From the NCBI GenBank assembly GCA_964625245.1, contig CAZVAN010000003.1, forward strand, positions 1-44,043: a DNA stretch of 44,043 nt. The letters run 5' to 3'. The position numbers were made by a program, and so were the translations under genes. Below, piece by piece: positions 1 to 9,791 of this stretch (its first letter is position 1; every line of letters begins with the position of its first letter). The notes below the pieces were generated by a model that had not been told where the DNA came from, searched no databases, and saw only the letters and a program-made list of their open reading frames with translations. Source of the stretch: CAZVAN01 sp964625245 (lineage in GTDB: Bacteria; Patescibacteriota; Saccharimonadia; Saccharimonadales; UBA10212).

Positions 1-61
1 CTCAATCCTTTTGGGAATTTGATTTTAAGTCAAACGCGTATACCAATTCCGCCACTCGCCC
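1..61 (-). tRNA. tRNA-Leu(UAA), 3' part cut by window edge
   Basis: Read on the minus strand, the sequence gives a 7-nt acceptor strand GGGCGAG, then TG, a D arm with a GCG/CGC stem, and an anticodon stem TTTGA/TCAAA. The 7-nt loop CTTAAAA carries anticodon UAA. The start of a long variable arm follows, as expected for a class II leucine tRNA. The T arm and 3' acceptor strand lie beyond base 1. A minus-strand TATAGT at 86-91 could be its -10 box. Confidence 0.93.
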
Positions 62-129
62 GCATTGTTTTTTACGGCTAACTGTACTATAAACAATCTA
101 TATTAGTTTTTAAGGAGCAGACCTTACTT

Positions 130-366
130 ATGGAAAATCGTAGTAGACTGGACCAGAATCGCCGCAACGCTCACATGGCTCGCCTGGCTAGACTTACACT
201 GCTTGGACGATTTGCCGAGCAACCGGGACCCGGTGTCCTACGCGTAGATCAGTCGCGCACAATTTCCGCTGAAGCAGCTCGAGTAATGCTGGAAGAGACT
301 CTGGATGAGAGTGATGGCATTCCAGTCATAACTGACGAACAGCTACGTGCTCAGCCCAGCTCTTAA
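130..366 (+). CDS. Hypothetical small basic protein (78 aa)
   Basis: I do not recognise this protein. It has an Arg-rich N-terminal half with repeated Arg-Leu and Arg-Asn pairs and an acidic C-terminal half. It has no membrane segment and no cysteine, so it is probably cytosolic. A plausible Shine-Dalgarno AAGGAG lies about 12 nt before the ATG, and a TACTAT box at 85-90 could be a -10. The gene lies between two tRNA genes of the opposite strand, and its stop is 2 nt from the 3' end of tRNA-Cys. The good ribosome site and the lack of a competing frame support a real gene, but function is unknown and a spurious ORF cannot be excluded. Confidence 0.55.
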   Translation: MENRSRLDQNRRNAHMARLARLTLLGRFAEQPGPGVLRVDQSRTISAEAARVMLEETLDESDGIPVITDEQLRAQPSS

Positions 367-368
367 GC

Positions 369-442
369 TGGAGGCGCGTACGAGATTCGCACTCGTGTAC
401 AGGGTTTTGCAGACCCTTGCCTAACTCCTCGGCCAACGCGCC
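369..442 (-). tRNA. tRNA-Cys(GCA)
   Basis: On the minus strand the acceptor GGCGCGT pairs with ACGCGCC. It is followed by the U73 discriminator typical of tRNA-Cys and an encoded CCA. The anticodon stem AGGGT/ACCCT holds loop CTGCAAA with anticodon GCA. The T stem is ACGAG/CTCGT with loop TGCGAAT, where the usual second T of TTC is a G. Total length is 74 nt including CCA. Confidence 0.95.
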
Positions 443-468
443 TCGTCGGAACTTACGCTTTTGTCTCG

Positions 469-487
469 TTTTGCCTATTCGGCAAAA
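469..487. repeat. Intergenic hairpin, TTTTGCC/GGCAAAA
   Basis: A perfect 7-bp inverted repeat (TTTTGCC, loop TATTC, GGCAAAA) lies in the 161-nt gap between tRNA-Cys and dacA. Related GTTTTGC/GCAAAAC arms recur at 7961-7989 and 43993-44020, so it may belong to a dispersed hairpin family. No U-tract follows on either strand, which argues against an intrinsic terminator. Confidence 0.5.
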
Positions 488-520
488 GCTTCGACTTTAA
501 GCTATGTCCCTCCTCTCAAC

Positions 521-549
521 ATTGTAAACAGCTCCGCTTGGTTTACAAT
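521..549. repeat. Inverted repeat in dacA 3' intergenic region
   Basis: A perfect 9-bp inverted repeat, ATTGTAAAC and GTTTACAAT, is separated by an 11-nt loop, downstream of the dacA stop as read on the minus strand. It could stabilise the dacA mRNA end or weakly terminate it. No clear U-run follows on the minus strand. Confidence 0.45.
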
Positions 550-603
550 CTTGGTTTTCTGAGGCTTCTAAAAGTATACAAGAATTTAAAGAGTTATGGC
601 CTG

Positions 604-1824
604 CTAAAAGTGGCGTTTGTAGAGGCGCCACTGCCAGCCGGGGGCGCTAATACTATTGTCGACTATTAATTTGCCGGTGTTTTTTCTGCCCCAAACTGTT
701 GCTGTTATCTGGCCTATATCCTGATTTTTAGCCACTGTCACTCGGTTGTTATCGATTTGCATAGATGAAACAACCTGCCGAGTTTTCCAGGTCAGTATAC
801 TAACGTCGTCTCTTGAAAGGACATTTGCCACTTCTCCCCAAGGTGCTACATAAATGCCGACTACTTGGTCTCGCTTGGCAACGGTTACACTGTAAAAACT
901 GTCAGCGGCTGAGCTCAGAAGCGGCTGGCTGTCAGCTATTGCAGTGGTCAAATCTGGCGCTCCCATAATTGCCCCGACGAGCATCAGGTTCTGACCGTCC
1001 ACAACTCGTTTGGCGGCCACTAAATAACAGCCGCCGGCTTGCTCGGTATTACCGGTTTTAATGCCGCTAACCCCATTAGTGCCAAGCAGCCAGTTGGTGT
1101 TGTGCACGGTACCGGCAACTGGTATTTCGGCCGTTGGTTGGGTAGCAATATCCTGTAGTACAGAGTTATCTTCATATATAAGCCCAAGGCCGGTCAGATC
1201 CTGAGCGGTGGATGTTGATTTGGCTGAAAAGCCACTGGCATCATCAATATGACTGTTGGTGAAGCCCTGCTGCTTAAGATATCCATTGGCAAAGCTCACA
1301 TATTTATCTACCGACCCAAAAGCCCAGCGGGCCAAAGTATCGGCCATATTGTTAGCTGACGGCAGCAGCATGGCTTGCAGGGCTTGATATTCGCTTATTT
1401 GCTCACCTTCTGTAACGGCTACTACCGAACCACCCTGAGCACTATATGAGTTATAAGCTGCCACATCTTGAGCCGTTATGGTAATAGTTGGGCCTTGGTC
1501 CCCGTGGGCCAGGGGTTTTTGTTTCATGACTGCCAGAGCTGTAATTACCTTTGTGACACTGGCCATCGGCGCCGGCACTTGCTGGCCATGGCTATCTAAA
1601 ACACCGTAACCCTCAGCTCCAATAGCTGATTGGCCATAGGCCGGCCAAGCCAGGCTAACTGGTGCGGGGCGGCTTTTATAAACGTAGCCAGACTGGGCTT
1701 TAATTTTCGGCAGGGGGACAATCCAGCATATGAACGCTACGATGAATAAAATCAACAAAAAAAGTGGCAGCCGACGCCGCTTTTTGGGCTTTTGAGTTTG
1801 AGAGTTCATCTTAGCAATAATCAT
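604..1824 (-). CDS. D-alanyl-D-alanine carboxypeptidase (peptidase S11, DacA-like)
   Basis: Serine-type D,D-carboxypeptidase that trims the terminal D-Ala from peptidoglycan pentapeptides outside the membrane. All three penicillin-binding motifs are visible: SVTK at residues 89-92 (catalytic Ser89 and Lys92), SAN at 156-158 and KTG at 256-258. A basic N-terminus (KPKKRRR) is followed by one hydrophobic helix at about residues 19-38, giving an N-terminal anchor or uncleaved signal with the catalytic domain outside. The C-terminal 90 residues match the beta-rich domain that follows the catalytic domain in DacA-type enzymes. Length (406 aa) is normal. The start is uncertain: a second Met at residue 6 is equally possible and neither has a clear ribosome site. 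It is transcribed away from lemA. Confidence 0.93.
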   Translation of the reverse strand: MIIAKMNSQTQKPKKRRRLPLFLLILFIVAFICWIVPLPKIKAQSGYVYKSRPAPVSLAWPAYGQSAIGAEGYGVLDSHGQQVPAPMASVTKVITALAVMKQKPLAHGDQGPTITITAQDVAAYNSYSAQGGSVVAVTEGEQISEYQALQAMLLPSANNMADTLARWAFGSVDKYVSFANGYLKQQGFTNSHIDDASGFSAKSTSTAQDLTGLGLIYEDNSVLQDIATQPTAEIPVAGTVHNTNWLLGTNGVSGIKTGNTEQAGGCYLVAAKRVVDGQNLMLVGAIMGAPDLTTAIADSQPLLSSAADSFYSVTVAKRDQVVGIYVAPWGEVANVLSRDDVSILTWKTRQVVSSMQIDNNRVTVAKNQDIGQITATVWGRKNTGKLIVDNSISAPGWQWRLYKRHF

Positions 1825-1858
1825 ACACTAATAAGGGGCCGATAAGGTGCATTTGGTG

Positions 1859-1864
1859 TATAAT
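1859..1864 (+). promoter_or_regulatory. Probable -10 box for lemA-htpX
   Basis: An exact TATAAT lies 31 nt upstream of the lemA ATG, and AAGGAGA (1877-1882) lies between them. No convincing -35 hexamer is visible 16-18 nt upstream. Confidence 0.55.
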
Positions 1865-1894
1865 TAAAATCAAATAAGGAGAAAAACACTCAAG

Positions 1895-2470
1895 ATGTCA
1901 TTACCAATCATCATCGGCATAATTGTTCTAATAATTGCGCTGCTTGCCTACATGTACAACAGTTTAGTGCGGGGTAAGGTCCGTACAGACGAGGCCTGGA
2001 GCGATATAACCGTCCAGCTGAAACGACGATACGATCTAATACCTAATCTGGTTAACACGGTTGCTGGCTATGCCGCCCACGAAAAAACCGTTCTGGAAGA
2101 CGTTACCGAGGCTCGCGCCCAGGCGCTGAACGCCCAAAGTGTGGCCGAGACGGCTAAGGCTGATAATCAGTTTCAGACTGCTCTAAAAAGCCTGTTCGCG
2201 GTGGCTGAAAATTACCCACAGCTGAAGGCTAACGAAGGCTTCCAGCAATTGCAGGCCGAGCTGGTTGATACTGAAGACAAAATCCAGGCCGCCCGCCGCT
2301 TTTATAACGGCTCCGCCCGCGACTTTAACATCAAGGTCCAGTCTTTCCCAACCAACTTCTTTGCCGGCCTACTTGGCTTTAAAAAGCGCGATTTCTTTGA
2401 GGTTGACGGTGCCGAATCCGAGGCCGTGGCTGAGCCAGTCAAAGTAGACTTTAGCGCTGACAAAAAATAA
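1895..2470 (+). CDS. lemA: LemA family protein
   Basis: Membrane-anchored LemA family protein of unknown biochemical function that is commonly encoded next to HtpX-type proteases. The N-terminal helix (about residues 3-22, SLPIIIGIIVLIIALLAYMY) is the membrane anchor. The rest is the predicted long helical domain, containing the family hallmarks DEAWSDITVQLKRRYDLIPN and, near residue 140, the FYNGSARDFN region. The length of 191 aa is typical. The terminal 20 residues are acidic and Ala/Val-rich. It is followed 35 nt later by htpX on the same strand, the usual pairing, so the two are probably co-transcribed from the TATAAT at 1859. Confidence 0.95.
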   Translation: MSLPIIIGIIVLIIALLAYMYNSLVRGKVRTDEAWSDITVQLKRRYDLIPNLVNTVAGYAAHEKTVLEDVTEARAQALNAQSVAETAKADNQFQTALKSLFAVAENYPQLKANEGFQQLQAELVDTEDKIQAARRFYNGSARDFNIKVQSFPTNFFAGLLGFKKRDFFEVDGAESEAVAEPVKVDFSADKK

Positions 2471-2505
2471 TGCTCTCCGTGAAGCTGTAAGTCGAAGGCG
2501 CCTAC

Positions 2506-3375
2506 ATGTATGAGCAAATAGCCAGCAATAAACGACGCACCGCGGTGCTGCTGATTGGGTTCATTGGGCTAGCTTGGCTAGTAGCTTATGTAATTAGCCG
2601 AGCCTTAGGCAATCCGGATTGGCTGCTGATAATCGGTGTGTTTTCACTGGGCTACGCGCTTTACAGCTATTTTGCGGGGTCTAAGATGGCTCTGGCCGTT
2701 AACGGTGCCAAACAAATTCAAAAAGCTGACAATCCCCGGTTATGGCGAACAGTTGAAAACCTAGCCATTACTGACGGTCTCCCGATGCCAAAAGTTTATA
2801 TAATGGACGACCCCTCGCCCAACGCTTTTGCTACCGGCCGAGATCCAAATCATTCTGTGGTCTGTGCTACCACTGGCCTGCTTGAAATGATGGACGATAC
2901 CGAGCTACAGGGTGTAATAGCCCACGAACTGGGGCATGTCAAGAATTATGATATTCGAGTAAACACCTTAGCTTTCGCCCTGGTTGGTGTTATTTCGCTG
3001 ATTGCCGATTTCTTCTTGAGATTTACGTTTTGGGGTGGCCGAGACAGAGAAAGCAACAACCAGCTGGCAATATTCATTGCCATAGCTGTGGCCATAATCG
3101 CACCGATTGCCGCCGCCCTTTTGCAGCTGGCTATCAGCCGTCGCCGAGAATATTTAGCCGACGCCACCGGCGCGCTAACAACCCGCTATCCGGAGGGCCT
3201 GGTTGACGCGCTTGAAAAAATTGAGCAGACCGGTAGTGCCTTGCAGCGTCAAAATACCTCGACAGCCCACATGTTTTTTGTTAACCCCCTGAAAGGCCAC
3301 AGTGTCCTTAATTTATTTAGTACCCACCCACCAATTGAGGCGCGTATTGCAGCCCTCCGCGAAATGAAATTTTAG
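2506..3375 (+). CDS. htpX: Membrane zinc metalloprotease HtpX (M48B)
   Basis: Integral-membrane metalloprotease that degrades misfolded membrane proteins. The zinc motif HELGH is at residues 140-144 (His140, Glu141, His144), and a third ligand Glu is expected in RRREYLADATGA near residue 214. Hydrophobic segments lie at about 15-32, 39-55, 150-170 and 185-208, so the active site faces the cytoplasm as in the family. The C-terminal FSTHPPIEARIAAL is another family signature. The length of 289 aa is normal. It lies directly after lemA. The ATG has only a weak GAAGG upstream, so translation may depend on coupling. Confidence 0.96.
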   Translation: MYEQIASNKRRTAVLLIGFIGLAWLVAYVISRALGNPDWLLIIGVFSLGYALYSYFAGSKMALAVNGAKQIQKADNPRLWRTVENLAITDGLPMPKVYIMDDPSPNAFATGRDPNHSVVCATTGLLEMMDDTELQGVIAHELGHVKNYDIRVNTLAFALVGVISLIADFFLRFTFWGGRDRESNNQLAIFIAIAVAIIAPIAAALLQLAISRRREYLADATGALTTRYPEGLVDALEKIEQTGSALQRQNTSTAHMFFVNPLKGHSVLNLFSTHPPIEARIAALREMKF

Positions 3376-3570
3376 CGGTCTGTTTGCTCGGCATATCACG
3401 TCGTCAGAATCTCCACTACTCGTTCGGAGCATGTTAAATACGTCTCACTCCGTTGCTCGCTTCTTCCTAGTATTGTGCTCAAGCAAAACAGCCCTTTAGA
3501 ATCAGCTCCATGGGGTACTGCATCCAGATGCGAAGTCGGCTTTAAACATTAAAATACCCCTGTTTTAGGC
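3376..3570. other. Intergenic region with imperfect long inverted repeat
   Basis: This stretch has no coding potential that I accept. Its left end (3377-3394, GGTCTGTTTGCTCGGCA) is imperfectly complementary to 3474-3496 (ending GCAAAACAGCCC), so a long stem-loop of about 120 nt could form. The right arm again contains GCAAAAC, like the other intergenic hairpins in the window. Confidence 0.3.
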
Positions 3571-3576
3571 TATAAT
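3571..3576 (+). promoter_or_regulatory. -10 box immediately before a start codon (leaderless type)
   Basis: TATAAT ends 6 nt before the ATG at 3583, which places the expected transcription start at or next to the first codon. There is no room for a Shine-Dalgarno site, which suggests a leaderless mRNA. No clear -35 is seen. Confidence 0.6.
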
Positions 3577-3582
3577 ATAACT

Positions 3583-7111
<3,529 letters not shown>

Positions 7112-7116
7112 CGGAG

Positions 7117-7125
7117 TGCTACAAT
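7117..7125 (+). promoter_or_regulatory. Extended -10 (TGCTACAAT) for tRNA-Ala(CGC)
   Basis: TGCTACAAT ends 9 nt before the mature tRNA 5' end, so transcription would begin only a few nt upstream of the tRNA. TTGGAC at 7100-7105 is a possible but closely spaced (14 nt) -35. Confidence 0.55.
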
Positions 7126-7134
7126 TTTAAGGAA

Positions 7135-7210
7135 GGGGCTGTAGCTCACCTGGTAGAGCGCGGCATTCGCATTGCCGAGGTAAGGAGTTCGAGTCTCCTC
7201 AGCTCCACCA
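7135..7210 (+). tRNA. tRNA-Ala(CGC)
   Basis: Acceptor GGGGCTG pairs with CAGCTCC and includes the G3-U70 wobble that defines alanine identity. The D arm is GCTC/GAGC. The anticodon stem CGGCA/TGCCG encloses TTCGCAT with anticodon CGC. The T arm contains GTTCGAGTC and CCA is encoded. Confidence 0.97.
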
Positions 7211-7227
7211 CGTCGCATCTAACATCA

Positions 7228-7274
7228 ACCCCACTTAAATTTTTGGCAATCAAGTAACCAAAAATTAGTGGGGT
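7228..7274. repeat. Long inverted repeat between tRNA-Ala and DUF4396 gene
   Basis: ACCCCACT plus an AT-rich arm (7228-7246) pairs with CCAAAAATTAGTGGGGT (7258-7274), leaving a 2-nt bulge and an 11-nt loop. It could act as a tRNA 3' end or terminator structure, although the bases after it (CTTGTGTTG) are only moderately U-rich. It could also be the first element of the leader of the next gene. Confidence 0.55.
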
Positions 7275-7293
7275 CTTGTGTTGCTGCTCCTTT

Positions 7294-7317
7294 CCCCGCA
7301 AAATAAATTTTACGGGG
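7294..7317 (+). promoter_or_regulatory. Hairpin overlapping the G-run before the DUF4396 start
   Basis: CCCCGCAAAAT and ATTTTACGGGG form an 11-bp stem with one C-A mismatch and a 2-nt loop. The right arm contains the only G-rich stretch (GGGGG at 7314-7318) upstream of the ATG at 7328, so folding could hide a ribosome-binding site. A regulatory role is inferred only from this geometry. Confidence 0.4.
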
Positions 7318-7327
7318 GCCCCAAGCT

Positions 7328-7753
7328 ATGAACATAGATTTACTAACAAGGCAGGCGATTACCCATACCAGACATTGTTTAACCGGTTGTGCGATTGGTG
7401 AGGTTTTGGGTATGGCGGTTGGGCAGAATTGGAATAATCTGCTGCAGACTGCCACAGGAATAATTCTGGCTTTTCTCTTTGGTTATTTACTGACTTTCTC
7501 AGGCGCCCGCAGGCGGGGCGTGGTAACCAACGATGCCGTGAAGCTTGCATTGAGTGTGGACACGGTCTCTATTATTTCGATGGTGGCTATTGATAACACC
7601 CTAGAGTGGCTTATCCCGGGCGCTATTAATGCCCATCTAAGTAACGGCTTGTTCTGGTGGAGCGAAGCCTTGTCGCTATCTGTAGCGTTTATACTAACGG
7701 TACCAGTCAACCGTTATATGATTGCACGTGGATCGCACAACCATAACCACTAG
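7328..7753 (+). CDS. DUF4396 family membrane protein
   Basis: Small integral membrane protein resembling the DUF4396 family, whose function is not established. Family-like features are the N-terminal HCLTGCAIGEVLGMAVG (about residues 16-32), an internal SVDTVSIISMVAIDNTLEW with an acidic-residue-containing helix, the PGAINAHL segment, and a C-terminal PVNRYMIARG followed by a His-rich end (SHNHNH). Four hydrophobic helices are apparent at about 17-35, 40-58, 74-92 and 108-128. The His-containing tail and conserved polar residues inside helices hint at metal or ion handling, but this is inference. It stands alone between two tRNA-Ala genes and has an unusually structured leader. Confidence 0.85.
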   Translation: MNIDLLTRQAITHTRHCLTGCAIGEVLGMAVGQNWNNLLQTATGIILAFLFGYLLTFSGARRRGVVTNDAVKLALSVDTVSIISMVAIDNTLEWLIPGAINAHLSNGLFWWSEALSLSVAFILTVPVNRYMIARGSHNHNH

Positions 7754-7773
7754 AAATAACAGATGTAATTCGA

Positions 7774-7779
7774 TATAAT
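7774..7779 (+). promoter_or_regulatory. -10 box for tRNA-Ala(GGC)
   Basis: An exact TATAAT lies 15 nt upstream of the mature tRNA 5' end at 7795. No convincing -35 is visible. Confidence 0.6.
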
Positions 7780-7794
7780 AGCCAGGTCAAACAC

Positions 7795-7871
7795 GGGGCA
7801 TTGGCGCAGTTGGCTAGCGCGCTTCCATGGCATGGAAGAGGTCAAGGGTTCGAATCCCTTATGCTCCACCA
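7795..7871 (+). tRNA. tRNA-Ala(GGC)
   Basis: Acceptor GGGGCAT/ATGCTCC has the alanine-specific G3-U70 wobble. The D arm is GCGC/GCGC. The anticodon stem CTTCC/GGAAG holds ATGGCAT with anticodon GGC. The T arm has GTTCGAATC and CCA is encoded. This is the second alanine isoacceptor within 700 nt. Confidence 0.97.
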
Positions 7872-7888
7872 CGCAGCGATAAACTATA

Positions 7889-7925
7889 GAGCTCTGGCCA
7901 TCCAAAACTAGCCGGGGCTCTTTTT
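7889..7925 (+). terminator. Intrinsic terminator after tRNA-Ala(GGC)
   Basis: GAGCTCTGGC pairs with GCCGGGGCTC (10 bp including two G-U pairs) across a 12-nt loop, followed directly by TTTTT. A further perfect 10-bp inverted repeat (GCAGCGATAA 7873-7882 and TTATCGCTGC 7947-7956) brackets it. Confidence 0.85.
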
Positions 7926-7960
7926 GAATGGCAAATGAGCTCGCCGTTATCGCTGCTCTT

Positions 7961-7989
7961 CCGTTTTGCTTATCCTCAAGGCAAAACGG
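7961..7989. repeat. Intergenic hairpin, CCGTTTTGC/GCAAAACGG
   Basis: A perfect 9-bp inverted repeat with an 11-nt loop. Its arms share GTTTTGC/GCAAAAC with the hairpins at 469-487 and 43993-44020. No U-tract follows. Confidence 0.55.
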
Positions 7990-8028
7990 GGAATAGGAAT
8001 AGCTATCACTAAACAATAGGACCCCTGT

Positions 8029-8034
8029 TAGAAT
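8029..8034 (+). promoter_or_regulatory. -10 box (TAGAAT), leaderless geometry
   Basis: TAGAAT ends 7 nt before the ATG of the pseudouridine synthase gene. The predicted transcription start therefore coincides with the start codon. Confidence 0.5.
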
Positions 8035-8041
8035 ATAGACT

Positions 8042-8737
8042 ATGAGATTGAATGCTTTTTTGGCGCGGGCCGGAGTTAGTTCCCGGCGGGGAGCTGACAA
8101 GTTAATTACAGACGGGCGAGTCACGGTTAATGGAGAAGTTGGCCAACTCAATGACGAAGTTTCTGACAGCGATAAAGTAGAACTGGACGGCAAACCAGTT
8201 TTCGTGCAAGCTCTACGCTACATTTTGCTAAATAAGGCCGCCAGTTATGTTACTACGTTGCACGATCCAGAAGGACGGCCAAAAGTTACCGACTTGGTTG
8301 ATGTATATGAGCGGGTTGTGCCGGTGGGGCGGCTGGATTTTGATACAACCGGCGCCTTACTTCTGACCAATGACGGGGAATTGGCCAATAGACTAATGCA
8401 CCCCAGCTTTGAGATAGACAAAGTGTATAGCGTCAGAGTTGAAGGGAATATCACAGGAGAAACACTTAACAAGTTAAGTAATGGAGTAGCTCTGGAAGAT
8501 GGCCAGACCTCTCCGGCCAAGGCTGTTAGGTTGAATAATAATGAAATCGAACTCACCCTCCACGAAGGCAGAAAGCGCCAAGTTAAACGCATGGTGGCTG
8601 CAGTTGGGTTGAAATTTGTCAGTTTGGAACGAACCCGTTATGGCTCGCTTAGCTTGAATGGTCTTAAACCGGGCCAATGGCGTGAGCTTACGCCAGAAGA
8701 AATTAATCAGCTTAAAAATGATACAATAGCCGAATAG
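8042..8737 (+). CDS. rRNA pseudouridine synthase, RsuA/RluB family
   Basis: Converts specific uridines in rRNA to pseudouridine. The N-terminal S4 RNA-binding domain (residues 1-48, MRLNAFLARAGVSSRRGADK) is followed by the catalytic domain. This contains the family motif GRLDFDTTGALLLTNDG (about residues 98-114), whose first Asp is the nucleophile. KVYSVRVEG and the C-terminal HEGRKRQVKRM basic motif are also typical. The length of 231 aa fits RsuA/RluB/RluE; which of these it is cannot be settled by eye. The stop codon shares its final G with the GTG start of the next gene (TAGTG), so the pair is coupled. Confidence 0.94.
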   Translation: MRLNAFLARAGVSSRRGADKLITDGRVTVNGEVGQLNDEVSDSDKVELDGKPVFVQALRYILLNKAASYVTTLHDPEGRPKVTDLVDVYERVVPVGRLDFDTTGALLLTNDGELANRLMHPSFEIDKVYSVRVEGNITGETLNKLSNGVALEDGQTSPAKAVRLNNNEIELTLHEGRKRQVKRMVAAVGLKFVSLERTRYGSLSLNGLKPGQWRELTPEEINQLKNDTIAE

Positions 8738-9723
8738 TGGCAGTACTAAAAAGGTCTAAGAAACCGGTAAAAACATCCCGGCGCCCGACGCGAGTTGGCA
8801 AAAATTCAACTTCGGTTGAAAAAATGCAACTTGGTTTGAAGCAACGGCTATTGGCGCCTGCGGTTCTCGCAGTTTGCGGTGTTTTTTTGGGAGCCTTAAT
8901 CGTCATCTTCTTGATTGTTCTTTGGTTTAGCAAAATTTACGCCGACCCGGAACATGTTTTCTCGGCAATGCTTAATAACAATCTAGCAACCCAAAGCATT
9001 ACCAAAGCTACGCTTCGGACTAGCGGTAGCTCGTCGAGTCAAGATTTTGTCCAAATAGCTTTCTCGCCGGAACTTAGAGTCCACGACCTGAAAGCAATAA
9101 CTGACAATACTACCAAGCCGGCGTCGAAGCTAACCCTAGAAACAATAGGGACGGTTAGCGCGGACTACCAGCGCTATAGTCATATAGAGAGGCCAAACTC
9201 CACTAAAACACAGCAAGATTACCAAAAAGTGTACGACGCCTGGTTGAAAAATGGCGGACAGCAAGGCGGCTCCGGGCAGGCGATGGGCAATTCACTATTT
9301 AGCGCAGTTTTATACGGAGATTTTAATTCCGTCACCCGCGCTCAGCTGCTCACTGAGCTAAAAGCCTCCTACAGTATTAATTATGCCAAAGTGAGTAAGA
9401 AGGGCAGCATAAATCGCCGAACTTATATTTATCATGCTACGGTGCCGCTTCAGAAGTACGCCAAAGCGGCTCATGACTACGCTCAAGCGCTTGGACTGCC
9501 GCTGGCATCACAGATAAATCCGGCAAGCTACCAGCCAACTGACAAACTGGATATAAATATCACAGTGGATGTGCTAAGCCGCCAGATCAAAAAAGTAGAT
9601 TACCTGAGCCAAAATTTTAGTGAAAACTATAGCGGTCAAGGCAATGCTGCAACCATCATACTACCGCAAAAAACGGTTAGTACTGCCGTCTTTCAAGACG
9701 CGGTTAAATCCCTCAATCCATAA
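8737..9723 (+). CDS. Single-pass membrane protein with extracytoplasmic domain (328 aa)
   Basis: No named family is recognised. The first 35 residues are basic and cytosolic, a hydrophobic helix spans about 38-63 (LAPAVLAVCGVFLGALIVIF), and the remaining 265 residues should lie outside. The start is GTG, overlapping the upstream stop by one base. The ectodomain has no cysteine and resembles the middle of the next protein. Similar segments include DPEHVFSAMLNN here versus PADVWSSALSN there, and NRRTYIYHATVPLQKYAKA versus NRNTYYYKVSVDKTNLKAY. The two genes are probably paralogues. The fold could be a LolA/LppX-like beta-sheet lipoprotein-type domain, but this is speculative. Confidence 0.85.
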   Translation: MAVLKRSKKPVKTSRRPTRVGKNSTSVEKMQLGLKQRLLAPAVLAVCGVFLGALIVIFLIVLWFSKIYADPEHVFSAMLNNNLATQSITKATLRTSGSSSSQDFVQIAFSPELRVHDLKAITDNTTKPASKLTLETIGTVSADYQRYSHIERPNSTKTQQDYQKVYDAWLKNGGQQGGSGQAMGNSLFSAVLYGDFNSVTRAQLLTELKASYSINYAKVSKKGSINRRTYIYHATVPLQKYAKAAHDYAQALGLPLASQINPASYQPTDKLDINITVDVLSRQIKKVDYLSQNFSENYSGQGNAATIILPQKTVSTAVFQDAVKSLNP

Positions 9724-9736
9724 TATTTTTTTGGCA

Positions 9737-9766
9737 TTGGCTTGAGCGGGCTAGTTGGGGTATAGT
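9737..9766 (+). promoter_or_regulatory. Probable promoter, TTGGCT-18-TATAGT
   Basis: TTGGCT (9737-9742) and TATAGT (9761-9766) are 18 nt apart, 25 nt before the ATG at 9792. There is no strong Shine-Dalgarno site after it. Confidence 0.5.
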
Positions 9767-9791
9767 TTAGCTTAAGCATAATAAAAACAAC

